Positions 56,519 to 64,000 of a stretch of DNA of 64,000 nt are shown here, one piece after another. Under the pieces are notes generated by a model that did not search any database, was not told the DNA's origin, and saw nothing but the letters and a program-made list of their open reading frames with translations. How positions within the stretch are numbered: the first letter of the stretch is position 1; every line of letters begins with the position of its first letter. The DNA comes from Arthrobacter sp. Leaf337. GTDB taxonomy: Bacteria; Actinomycetota; Actinomycetes; Actinomycetales; Micrococcaceae. Where the stretch lies: contig NZ_LMPC01000030.1 in the NCBI RefSeq assembly GCF_001423745.1, positions 62,500 to 126,499 on the forward strand, read 5' to 3'. A program made the translations under genes and the position numbers.

Positions 56519-59500
56519 CTAGATCAGGCTGTCCGAGAGGTGGTTGGGCGTCCCGAATCGGTGCGCGGTGATGCTGACGGCCTGCTCGTGCAGGAACGGC
56601 AGCAGCTCCACGCGGCCGGCCTCGGTGACCGGGTGGGAGTAGACGGCCAGGTCCGGGCGTCCGCCGGTGGCTTCGGCCAGCGCAGCCGCGTCGCCGCCGA
56701 GGAGCCGGATCCGTCCGCCAGAAAGCTTCCTGGCGTCAGCGAGCCTCGCAGCGGAGGCCAGCCAGGCGGCGTCGTCCTCCACCGTGGTGCTGATGCGCAG
56801 CGCGGCGAGCGCTGCCTGCAGCGGGGCGGGAAGTTCGACGGCGGTGGACACCGTCAGTGCCGAACCGGCCAGTACGCCGGCGGCTACTGTCCTGACGAGG
56901 TCTGCGACCGGTTCGCCCTCGGAGAGGCGCACCGTGACCGGCAGGGAACGGTAGCGGAAGATGTTCCGCTCCGCGCTCAGCCCGGAAACATCCTTGGCCG
57001 TGCCGAACTCGTCGGCCCAAACGAGGGCATCGGAGGCAAGTGCCCGCTCCAGGGATTCGAAGACGGGAGCGTCCAGTGTGCCCTTCGCGGCACCAGCCAG
57101 GCGGCGAACGCCGGGGTTGGTCACGGCCGCCTTGGGGTTCTTTTCAGAGCCGCCGGCTGTGCTGGCCTTGCTGACCCAGTCGCCGAGTCCGGCGAGGTAG
57201 TTGGGTCCGCCTGCTTTGGTGCCCGCGCCGACGGCGGACTTCTTCCAGCCGCCGAACGGCTGGCGCTGCACGATCGCGCCGGTGATGCCGCGGTTCACGT
57301 AGAGGTTGCCGGCCTGGATGGTGTCCAGCCAGAGCCCCACTTCCTCGGTACTCAGCGAGTGCAGCCCGGCGGTGAGGCCGTACTCCACCTGGTTCTGGAT
57401 GGCGATGGCGTCTTCCAGGGTTTCCGCCGTCATGACGCCGAGCACCGGGCCGAAGAACTCGGTGAGGTGGAAGTAGGATCCGCGGCGCACGCCGTAACGA
57501 ACGCCCGGGCTCCAGAGCCGGCCGGTGTCGTCGAGCTTGCGCGGTTCGACGGCCCAGTTTTCGCCTTCGCCCAGGGTGGTGAGCGCGTTCAGGAGCTTGC
57601 CGTTGGCGGGTTCGATGATCGGGCCCATCTGGCTGGTGGGGTCCTCGGGGTAGCCCACCTTGAGGGATGTGACAGCGTCGATCAGCTGGTTGTGGAACCG
57701 CTTCGAGGTGGCCACGGAGCCCACCAGGATCACCAGCGAGGCGGCGGAGCACTTCTGCCCGGCGTGCCCGAATGCTGAGTACGCAACATCTTTGGCGGCG
57801 AGGTCAAGGTCCGCGCTGGGCGTGACGATGATGGCGTTCTTGCCGCTGGTTTCGGCCAGGAGCGGCAGATCCTTGCGGAATGAACGGAACAGCTCGGCGG
57901 TTTCGTAGCCGCCGGTCAGGATCACGCGGTCCACGGCCGGGTGCGAGATCAGCTGCTGGCCGAGCTCACGCTCGCCCAGCTGGACCATGGTGAGGACGTC
58001 GCGGGGCACACCGGCCTCCCAGAGCGCTTCGATCATCACGGCACCGCTGCGGCGGGCCTGCTTGGCAGGCTTGATCACGACGGCGGAGCCGGCGGCGAGT
58101 GCCGCGAGGGTGGATCCGGCCGGGATGGCCACCGGGAAGTTCCACGGCGGGGTCACCACGGTGAGCTTCGCGGGCACAAAGGTGGCGCCGTCGACGTCGT
58201 CGAGCTTGCGGGCTGACTCGGCGTAGTAGTGGGCGAAGTCAACGGCTTCGCTGACTTCGGGATCACCCTGGTCGATGGTCTTGCCTGTTTCGCTGGCCAT
58301 GACCTCGAGCAGGTCCGCGCGGCGGGCCTCCAGGATGTCGCCGGCGCGGTGCAGCACTTCGGCGCGCTGGGCGCCGCTGAGGGCGCCCCAGGCCTTGCCC
58401 TTTTCGACGGCGGTGGCGATCACCGCGTTGAGCGTTTCAGCGTCCGTGATGGTGGCGGCTTCCACGGAGGCGTTGCCCAGGGTGGAGTAGGGAACGCGTT
58501 CCAGGATGGCGCGGCCCCAGTCACGGTTGGCTGGCAGGGAGGGGTCCGTGTCCGGGGTGTTCTCGAAGGATTCGCGCGGCATCGGATCGGCCGGGAGGCT
58601 GCGGTTCTGCCGGCGGTTGGGGCCGGGGACTTCGTCGTCGAGCTCTGCCAGCGAGGCGAGGAAGCGCTGCTTCTCACGCTCGAAGAGCGCTTCGTTTTCG
58701 CTGAGTTCGAAGACGGCGGACATGAAGTTGTCCTGGCTGGCACCTTCTTCGAGGCGGCGGATCAGGTACGCGATGGCGACGTCAAACTCGGCCGGGTGCA
58801 CCACGGGGGTGTAGAGCAGGAGGGAACCGACGTCCTTCTTGACCGCTTCCGCCTGGCCCTGCGCCATGCCGAGCAGCATCTCGAACTCGATGCTCTGCTG
58901 TGCGGTATCCGCGATGCCGCGCTGCTTGGCCAGGAGCCAGGCGAAGGCGATGTCGAAGAGGTTGTGGCCGGCGACGCCGATCCGGATGTTCTTGATCCGG
59001 TCCGGGTGCAGCGAGTAGTTGATGACGCGCTTGTAGTTGGTGTCCGAGTCCTGCTTGGTGTTCCAGGTGGCGAGCGGCCAGTCGTGCAGCGAGGATTCGA
59101 CCTGTTCCATGGGCAGGTTGGCGCCCTTGACCACGCGGACCTTGATGGCGGCGCCGCCGTTGGCGCGGCGTTCAGCAGCCCAGTCCTGCAGGCGGATCAT
59201 GGCCGCGAGGGCGTCCGGCAGGTAGGCCTGGAGCACGATGCCGGCCTCGAGGTTCTTGAACTCCGGCTGGTCCAGGATCCTGGTGAAGACCGCGATGGTC
59301 ATGTCCAGGTCCTTGTATTCCTCCATGTCCAGGTTGATGAACTTGGCCTTCTGCCCTCCGGCGGCGAACGAGGCGGCGCGGGTGAAGAGCGGCGTGAGCT
59401 TTTCGACGACGTGCTCGACGGCCTCGTCGAAGGCCCAGGCGGAGTGCGGGGCGACGGTGGAGGAGACCTTGATGGAGACGTAGTCGACGTCCGGGCGGGC

Positions 59501-60070
59501 CAGCAGGGTGTGGGTGCCCTCGAGCCGGCGGGAGGCCTCATGCTCGCCCAGAACGGCTTCGCCGAGGAGGTTGACGTTGAGCTTGATGCCGTCCTTGCGG
59601 ATCTTGGCGATGGCCGGGCCCAGCTTGGCGTCCGTGGCGTCCACGATCAGGTGGCCCACCATTTCGCGGAGCACGCGGCGGGCGATCGGGATGACCACCT
59701 GCGGCATGACCGGAGCCATGGTGCCGCCGAGCTGGACGGCGCTGCGCATGTACCAGGGCAGGAAGGCCGGGACCTTGGGGGCCAGGGCTGCCAGGTTGCG
59801 GGCGGCCACGTGAAGGTCTTCGGGGCGGACCACGCCGTCCACGAAGCCGACGGTGAAGTCGAGCCCGTTGGGGTCCTTCAGGACGCCGGCGAGCTGTTCA
59901 GCGGAAGCATCCACGGGGACCTTGGCGGCCTCCGTCAACCAGTGGCGCACCAGCGCGATCGCTTCCCCGGCAAGGGCCTGCGCTTCGGGTACGTGCGAAC
60001 CGCGTGCAGGGGCTGCTCCGGTGGCCGTCTTGCCGACGAGGACGCCGGGCTCCGTCGAAATGTTGGTCAT
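56519..60070 (-). CDS. putA: Bifunctional proline dehydrogenase / P5C dehydrogenase
   Basis: A protein of about 1183 residues. Residues about 95-470 are the FAD-dependent proline dehydrogenase barrel (KVSSTVAPHSAWAFDEAVEHVVEKL, GAAIKVRVVKGANLPMEQV, RIGVAGHNLFDIAFAW). Residues about 530-1010 are P5C dehydrogenase: TPPWNFPVAIPAGSTLAALAAG, LAETSGKNAIIV (Glu) and GHAGQKCSAASLVILVGS (catalytic Cys). About 170 residues follow with an ALDH-like look. It oxidises proline to glutamate. ATG 60070 is weakly supported; ATG 60127 is possible. No DNA-binding domain is present, so a separate regulator is needed. Confidence 0.92.
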   Translation of the reverse strand: MTNISTEPGVLVGKTATGAAPARGSHVPEAQALAGEAIALVRHWLTEAAKVPVDASAEQLAGVLKDPNGLDFTVGFVDGVVRPEDLHVAARNLAALAPKVPAFLPWYMRSAVQLGGTMAPVMPQVVIPIARRVLREMVGHLIVDATDAKLGPAIAKIRKDGIKLNVNLLGEAVLGEHEASRRLEGTHTLLARPDVDYVSIKVSSTVAPHSAWAFDEAVEHVVEKLTPLFTRAASFAAGGQKAKFINLDMEEYKDLDMTIAVFTRILDQPEFKNLEAGIVLQAYLPDALAAMIRLQDWAAERRANGGAAIKVRVVKGANLPMEQVESSLHDWPLATWNTKQDSDTNYKRVINYSLHPDRIKNIRIGVAGHNLFDIAFAWLLAKQRGIADTAQQSIEFEMLLGMAQGQAEAVKKDVGSLLLYTPVVHPAEFDVAIAYLIRRLEEGASQDNFMSAVFELSENEALFEREKQRFLASLAELDDEVPGPNRRQNRSLPADPMPRESFENTPDTDPSLPANRDWGRAILERVPYSTLGNASVEAATITDAETLNAVIATAVEKGKAWGALSGAQRAEVLHRAGDILEARRADLLEVMASETGKTIDQGDPEVSEAVDFAHYYAESARKLDDVDGATFVPAKLTVVTPPWNFPVAIPAGSTLAALAAGSAVVIKPAKQARRSGAVMIEALWEAGVPRDVLTMVQLGERELGQQLISHPAVDRVILTGGYETAELFRSFRKDLPLLAETSGKNAIIVTPSADLDLAAKDVAYSAFGHAGQKCSAASLVILVGSVATSKRFHNQLIDAVTSLKVGYPEDPTSQMGPIIEPANGKLLNALTTLGEGENWAVEPRKLDDTGRLWSPGVRYGVRRGSYFHLTEFFGPVLGVMTAETLEDAIAIQNQVEYGLTAGLHSLSTEEVGLWLDTIQAGNLYVNRGITGAIVQRQPFGGWKKSAVGAGTKAGGPNYLAGLGDWVSKASTAGGSEKNPKAAVTNPGVRRLAGAAKGTLDAPVFESLERALASDALVWADEFGTAKDVSGLSAERNIFRYRSLPVTVRLSEGEPVADLVRTVAAGVLAGSALTVSTAVELPAPLQAALAALRISTTVEDDAAWLASAARLADARKLSGGRIRLLGGDAAALAEATGGRPDLAVYSHPVTEAGRVELLPFLHEQAVSITAHRFGTPNHLSDSLI

Positions 60071-60130
60071 GGCAAACACTCGTTCTTTCCGTTGGTGAGG
60101 AGTCTTTCCATCAGTATGAGTCTCCACTCA

Positions 60131-60145
60131 CTTAAGATAAAGCGA
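60131..60145. promoter_or_regulatory. Motif in the putA promoter shared with the permease region
   Basis: CTTAAGATAAAGCGA, 61 bases upstream of the putA start, resembles the two words upstream of the permease and LysR genes (61960-61975 and 61992-62008). A shared factor is the simplest reading. Confidence 0.5.
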
Positions 60146-60218
60146 CGTTTCCTGAGCAATACAGGTTAGAAAAACCAACGGTTTAAAATCCCGCCCGAAC
60201 GTTCGGAAACCGTCCCCG

Positions 60219-60407
60219 GACCCTCTCTCACTTCCCGGGCCTTTCCGGCCAACCCTCTCGCACTTCCCGGGCCTTTCCGGCCAACCCTCTCGCACGTCCA
60301 CACGGAAACGACGGACCCCCTCCCACCGGGGTGAGAGAGGGTCCGTCAAAATGTCACCGGATCTGAGAGAGCGTCCGGTTGTTTGTGCCAGGAAGTGAGA
60401 GAGCGTC
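60219..60407. repeat. Six-core array of the 32-bp-period repeat, head to head
   Basis: Forward cores lie at 60219, 60251 and 60283 (GACCCTCTCTCAC, then AACCCTCTCGCAC twice). Reverse cores lie at 60331, 60363 and 60395 (GTGAGAGAGGGTC, CTGAGAGAGCGTC, GTGAGAGAGCGTC). Each trio has an exact 32-bp spacing. GGACCCTCTCTCAC at 60218 is perfectly complementary to GTGAGAGAGGGTCC at 60331, so a long hairpin is possible. It fills most of the 343-base gap between putA and the permease 3' end. Confidence 0.92.
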
Positions 60408-60413
60408 GGGTGG

Positions 60414-61877
60414 CTACGCCAGCGGGCGGTGCATTTCGACGGCCTCTTCGTGCCTCGGGCTGTCAGGATTCATCAGCGAGTGCTTGCGGCCGTAGCCGAA
60501 GTAGATCGCCAGGCCGATGACGAGCCAGACGCCGAAGCGTGCCCAGGTCTCCCAGTGCAACTGGAACATCAGGAACGCCGAGGCCAGCACGCCAAACGCG
60601 GGAACCAGCGGCATGAAGGGCAGCCGGAAGGCGCGCGGAGCATCCGGCTTCTTGTAGCGGAAAACAATGACCGAGAAACAGACCACCACGAACGCGGCGA
60701 GGATGCCGATATTCGTCAGGTCGGCGACGGCCTTGATCGGGAAGACTCCGGCCAGCAGGGCGGAAGCGACGCCGGCGATCCAGGTCACGCGCTGCGGGGT
60801 GCCGTGCCGGTCCGTCTTGGAGAACCAGCCCGGGAGCAGGCCGTCGCGGCTCATGGAGAACCAGACGCGGGTGACGCCCAGGAGGAAGGTCAGCATCACG
60901 GTGAGGATCGACAACACCGCGAACACGGAGATGATGGTGGCAATGACAGGCAGGCCGACGCCGGTGAATGCCGAGGCGAAGCCGGCCTTCGGGTCGATGT
61001 CCTTGAAGTTCTGCATGCCGGTAAGAACCAGGGTGGCGGCCACGTAGAGCAGCATGGCGATGATGAGCGAGAGGATGATCGCCTTCGGCATGTGCTTCTT
61101 GCCGTCGGTGGCCTCCTCGGCCGCGGTACTCATGGCGTCGTAGCCGAACACGGCGAAGAACACCGTGGCCGAGCCCGCCAGTACCGGGCCGAAGCCGCTG
61201 GGCATAAACGGGTTGTAGTTGGTGGTGTCGATGTAGAAGATGCCCAGGCCGATGATGAACAGGATCAGGACAACCTTGATGGCCACCGCCACCAGCTCGA
61301 ACCGGCCGAACGCCCTTGTGCCGCGGGACAGGATCCAGGTCACGATGAGGCAGACGACGATGGCCGGAATGTTGACGATGCCGCCCTTGCCCTCATCCGG
61401 GGTGGACGTCATCCAGACGGGCATGTGGACGCCGATGCCGGAGAGGAAAGCGTCAAAGTATCCGGAAATACCAATGGCCACAACGGCCACAATTGCAATG
61501 TATTCAAGGAGCAGGTCCCAGCCGATGAACCAGCCGATTACTTCGCCGAGGGCCACATAGCCGTAGGTGTAGGCCGAGCCCGCACGCGGAATCATGCCGG
61601 CAAATTCCGCGTAGGACAACGCGGCGGCCGCAGAAGCAAGGCCCGCAATCAGGAAGGAAAACAGCACCGCCGGGCCTACCCCGGGTTCGGTTTCGCTGCC
61701 GTGGGCCACGAGGCCCGCCAGGGAAAAGATGCCGACGCCGATAATGCCGCCAACGCCGATGGCCGTCAGTTGCCAAAGACCCAGGCTTTTCATCAACCCG
61801 CTGTGTTTGTTTTCTTCCTCAATGTCGTCAATCGGCTTGCGCCGCATGATCGATTGGGCTAAATCTTTTGTGCTCAT
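60414..61877 (-). CDS. APC-superfamily amino acid permease
   Basis: A 487-residue membrane protein with 12 helices of the cationic-amino-acid-transporter branch (YfnA-like). It opens with SLGLWQLTAIGVGGIIGVGIFSLAG and has AGMIPRAGSAYTYGYVALGEVIGWFIGWDLLLEY, FAVFGYDAMSTAAEEATDGKKHMPKAIILSL and RVWFSMSRDGLLPGWFSK. The start ATG 61877 follows AGGAG. It lies behind putA and shares a promoter motif, so it may import proline or another amino acid for catabolism, but the substrate is unproven. Confidence 0.88.
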   Translation of the reverse strand: MSTKDLAQSIMRRKPIDDIEEENKHSGLMKSLGLWQLTAIGVGGIIGVGIFSLAGLVAHGSETEPGVGPAVLFSFLIAGLASAAAALSYAEFAGMIPRAGSAYTYGYVALGEVIGWFIGWDLLLEYIAIVAVVAIGISGYFDAFLSGIGVHMPVWMTSTPDEGKGGIVNIPAIVVCLIVTWILSRGTRAFGRFELVAVAIKVVLILFIIGLGIFYIDTTNYNPFMPSGFGPVLAGSATVFFAVFGYDAMSTAAEEATDGKKHMPKAIILSLIIAMLLYVAATLVLTGMQNFKDIDPKAGFASAFTGVGLPVIATIISVFAVLSILTVMLTFLLGVTRVWFSMSRDGLLPGWFSKTDRHGTPQRVTWIAGVASALLAGVFPIKAVADLTNIGILAAFVVVCFSVIVFRYKKPDAPRAFRLPFMPLVPAFGVLASAFLMFQLHWETWARFGVWLVIGLAIYFGYGRKHSLMNPDSPRHEEAVEMHRPLA

Positions 61878-61959
61878 CAGGGACTCCTGCATAGATATGG
61901 ACCCATCAATCCGCCCTGTGATGGGACTAACTCAGTCTGATTAGTATGCAAGCCCCATT

Positions 61960-62008
61960 GCATTAGATAAAGTGAATTCTCCTAATTAATATTCATTAGA
62001 TTTAGCGA
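61960..62008. promoter_or_regulatory. Two copies of the ATTAGAT-AAG motif in the divergent region
   Basis: GCATTAGATAAAGTGA (61960-61975) and TTCATTAGATTTAGCGA (61992-62008) share CATTAGAT-x-x-AG-x-GA. A related word lies before putA. The two are 33 bases apart in the promoter region of the permease and the LysR gene, where a LysR tetramer would bind. Confidence 0.55.
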
Positions 62009-62018
62009 AGGAACAGTC

Positions 62019-62954
62019 ATGCTCGACGTCCGGCGGTTGAGGCTGCTCCGTGAACTCAAAATCCGGGGAACGCTCGCCGAGGTGGCGGAGGCACTCCAGT
62101 ACAGTCCGTCGTCGGTCTCCCAGCAACTGGCCCTGCTGGAGAAGGAGGCCGGCGTTCAGTTGCTGCGCAAGACCGGCCGCCGGGTCCAGCTGACCCCGCA
62201 AGCCGAAGTCCTGGTGGCGCACACGGCCCACCTGCTCGAAACGCTGGAGCAGGCCGAGGCTGATCTGGCGGCAAGCCTCACCACCGTTTCGGGCACTGTG
62301 CGGATCGCCGTCTTCCAGTCCGCCGCCCTCGCCCTGATGCCGGGCACCCTCACCCGGATGGCGGCCACCTACCCGGAAGTCAGGATTGAGATGGTGCAGC
62401 GGGAGCCGGAAACGGCCCTGCATGAAACCTGGGCCCGCGACTTCGACCTGGTGATCGCCGAGCAGTATCCCGGCCACGCGGCACCCCGCTATGCGGAGTT
62501 GGACCGTGTCCGCCTGACCGGCGACGCCATCCGGCTCGCCGTCCCCGGACCGGACAAGGGCCTGCCGCCCATCCGCGCACTGGAAGACACAGCCGATCTC
62601 GCCTGGGTGATGGAACCACGTGGCGCGGCCTCCCGGCACTGGGCCGAGCAGGCCTGCCGCAGCGCCGGTTTCGAGCCCGACGTCCGGTATGAAACGGCCG
62701 ACCTGCAGGCGCAGATCCGGCTGATCGAATCCGGCAACGCCGTCGGCCTGATGCCCGACCTTGTCTGGACCGGACGGGAAACATCGGCGCAGTTGCTGCT
62801 GCTGCCCGGGAATCCGCACCGGACCGTGTTCACGTCCGTGCGGCGGTCCAGCGCCAAGCGGCCCGCCATCCTGGCCGCCCGCGAGGTACTGGCCGTCACA
62901 GCCGACTCGATTGCCCCCGCTGGCCCGGTCCCGCCGGAGGCCAAATCCGCGTGA
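62019..62954 (+). CDS. LysR family regulator, candidate proline-catabolism activator
   Basis: A 311-residue LysR protein. The HTH is RELKIRGTLAEVAEALQYSPSSVSQQLALLEKEAGV, followed by a substrate-binding domain (GTVRIAVFQSAALALMPGTLTRMAATYPEVRIEMVQ). It is divergent from the amino acid permease, and repeated motifs occur there and before putA. It may therefore control both, as PutR-type LysR proteins do in other bacteria. The ligand is unproven. Confidence 0.88.
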   Translation: MLDVRRLRLLRELKIRGTLAEVAEALQYSPSSVSQQLALLEKEAGVQLLRKTGRRVQLTPQAEVLVAHTAHLLETLEQAEADLAASLTTVSGTVRIAVFQSAALALMPGTLTRMAATYPEVRIEMVQREPETALHETWARDFDLVIAEQYPGHAAPRYAELDRVRLTGDAIRLAVPGPDKGLPPIRALEDTADLAWVMEPRGAASRHWAEQACRSAGFEPDVRYETADLQAQIRLIESGNAVGLMPDLVWTGRETSAQLLLLPGNPHRTVFTSVRRSSAKRPAILAAREVLAVTADSIAPAGPVPPEAKSA

Positions 62955-63052
62955 CCTTCGGCAACCCCAGTCACTCCCTCGCCTTGCAGGTCCGGCGGGA
63001 AGTTCCCTACGTCACAGCGCGGAAGTGCGCCGGGCGTTAGACTGGGCACGTT

Positions 63053-63481
63053 ATGAATCGCACAATGTTTAAGTCCAAAATCCACCGGGCCACTGTCACG
63101 CATGCCGACCTTCACTACGTGGGGTCGGTCACCGTTGACCTGGACCTGCTGGAGGCAGCGGACATTCTCCCGGGCGAGCTCGTGGCGATCGTTGACGTCA
63201 CCAACGGTGCCCGGCTGGAGACGTACACCATCGCCGGCGAGCGCGGTTCCGGCGTTATCGGCATCAACGGCGCGGCTGCGCACCTGATGCACGAAAATGA
63301 CATCGTCATTCTCATTACGTATGCGGAGATGACCACCGAAGAAGCCAAGGCGTACACGCCCAAGGTGGTCCACGTGGATAAGGACAACAAGATTGTCCAG
63401 ATCGGCAACGACCCCGCGGAGGGGCACACCCGCGGCCTGATGCGGCCGCCGTTCGCGCTGAACAACTCCGCCCTGAACTGA
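63053..63481 (+). CDS. panD: Aspartate 1-decarboxylase proenzyme
   Basis: A 142-residue pyruvoyl enzyme. The self-cleavage site is Gly24-Ser25 in YVGSVTVD; Lys9 (FKSKIHRATVT) and Tyr58 (TYTIAGERGSGVIGINGAAAH) fit the family. It makes beta-alanine for pantothenate and CoA. The usual length is about 126-140. The ATG at 63053 is preceded by only a weak ribosome site. Confidence 0.95.
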   Translation: MNRTMFKSKIHRATVTHADLHYVGSVTVDLDLLEAADILPGELVAIVDVTNGARLETYTIAGERGSGVIGINGAAAHLMHENDIVILITYAEMTTEEAKAYTPKVVHVDKDNKIVQIGNDPAEGHTRGLMRPPFALNNSALN

Positions 63482-63624
63482 ATGCATGCCCGGACCACGC
63501 CCGTCCGGATATCGAGATCCTCCCCACAGTGCGGCTTCTGGCTGAATAAATCTGATTAGGCTGGGAAGGTGAACGCCAACCCCCGCCCGTCCGTCCCGGC
63601 ACGGACACCGTCAGGGACCTTCGG

Positions 63625-64000
63625 GTGCTAGGGGTTCTCGCCGGCTTCTTCGTGGTGTGGTCCATCATCCTCGTGGGCATGTTCGTGGGCCGCCGGAAGG
63701 TGCTTGGAGAAAACGCCCGTTCGGTGCTGAGCGCGTTAACGTTTTTTGTGGCCAGCCCGGCGCTCCTGTTCGAGACCCTCAGCAAGGCCAAGCTCCACGA
63801 CGTCTTTGCAGCTCCCCTGCTGGTCACGGCCGTCGGCGCGATGGTCACGGCAGCAATCTTCTTCGTGATCGTCCGGTTCCTGCTGAAACGGACGATCCCG
63901 GAATCGCTGATGTCGTCCATGAGCGCGTCCCTGGCGAACTCGGCCAACCTGGGCATTCCCATCGCCGTATACGTCCTCGGTGACGCAAGCTACGTGGCGC
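63625..64000 (+). CDS. AEC-family transporter, 5' part only
   Basis: The first 125 residues of a membrane protein that runs off the right edge. Three or more helices are visible (VLAGFFVVWSIILVGMFVGRR, VLSALTFFVASPALLFETL, APLLVTAVGAMVTAAIFFVIVRFLL). The end, SLANSANLGIPIAVYVLGDASYVA, matches the auxin-efflux-carrier (AEC) family, which exports or imports organic acids. GTG 63625 follows AGGGA. The rest of the gene and its substrate lie outside the window. Confidence 0.85.
   Translation, partial: MLGVLAGFFVVWSIILVGMFVGRRKVLGENARSVLSALTFFVASPALLFETLSKAKLHDVFAAPLLVTAVGAMVTAAIFFVIVRFLLKRTIPESLMSSMSASLANSANLGIPIAVYVLGDASYVA

Noticed and set aside
58229..60169. A 646-codon open frame on the plus strand opposite putA
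   Set aside because: It is antisense to clear PutA motifs, and its translation is rich in Gly, Val, Asp and Arg with no recognisable domain. GC-rich genes often give such shadow frames.
22252..60407. The 32-bp periodic arrays as CRISPR
   Set aside because: Arrays have at most three same-orientation units, the conserved part is only about 13 bp, the intervening parts are similar to each other, and no cas gene is present.
63489..63510. CCGGAC/GTCCGG hairpin after panD as a terminator
   Set aside because: No T run follows, and the stem is six base pairs.

Overview
The window reads as a chromosomal segment of a high-GC Gram-positive actinobacterium, most likely of the Arthrobacter/Pseudarthrobacter group (Micrococcaceae). 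This is inferred from the strong GC bias at third codon positions, frequent GTG starts, an actinomycete-type LexA box, a SAM-IV riboswitch (an actinobacterial class), a Mycobacterium-like dCTP deaminase and an Mrp antiporter operon with a fused A-B subunit. No insertion sequence, prophage or CRISPR-Cas gene was recognised.

Regions. (1) 1-4.5 kb: a truncated SDR gene divergent from a MarR regulator, then an ArsR regulator with a metal-site motif and two MFS exporters. (2) 4.8-10.4 kb: a persulfide/sulfide detoxification locus. A CsoR-family repressor of CstR type sits beside several copies of a TACCCCC/GGGGGTA palindrome. Those sites face a rhodanese-membrane protein, a TauE/SafE exporter, two rhodaneses, a thioredoxin and a CstB-like persulfide dioxygenase-rhodanese; a strong terminator closes the run. 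(3) 10.4-13.4 kb: a RibD/DHFR-like reductase, an acetyltransferase and a LexA-controlled umuDC pair. (4) 13.4-16.5 kb: a compact operon of an Lgt paralogue lacking key residues, two small membrane proteins and a Cys-rich radical SAM enzyme that resembles tetraether lipid synthase. This is one of the least explained units here. (5) 16.5-24.1 kb: a DUF3846 protein, a tyrosine phosphatase, a P-loop kinase-PabB fusion, cardiolipin synthase, PabC, a DinB-like protein and an EAL protein.

(6) 24.2-30.5 kb: sulfur metabolism. A flavin monooxygenase, an aromatic-amino-acid-lyase homologue without the MIO-forming Ala-Ser-Gly, and a cysteine-synthase-like enzyme form one operon. It is divergent from a SAM-IV-riboswitch operon (DUF1737, rhodanese, metZ). 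(7) 30.5-38.6 kb: a lipoprotein, a SnoaL-like protein, YbdK, an XRE-MurA fusion and a TPP-riboswitch-controlled ykoEDC thiamine-precursor ECF transporter. (8) 38.6-48.5 kb: the mnhABCDEFG operon, an MFS protein and a KhtT/KhtU-like antiporter pair. (9) 48.5-56.4 kb: dcd, a secreted CAP/FG-GAP protein, tRNA-Gly, a 49-residue Lys-rich protein, an alanine-dehydrogenase-like enzyme, an MFS exporter and its LysR regulator. (10) 56.5-64 kb: bifunctional putA, an amino acid permease and a LysR regulator that share a promoter motif, then panD and a truncated AEC transporter.

Two themes cross the regions. One is sulfur handling (regions 2 and 6). The other is an intergenic repeat family with a 13-bp core, GACGCTCTCTCAC, repeated at an exact 32-bp period. 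It occurs in four places next to gene 3' ends and several times contains the stop codon itself. All functions come from sequence reading and family knowledge; nothing was searched or computed.
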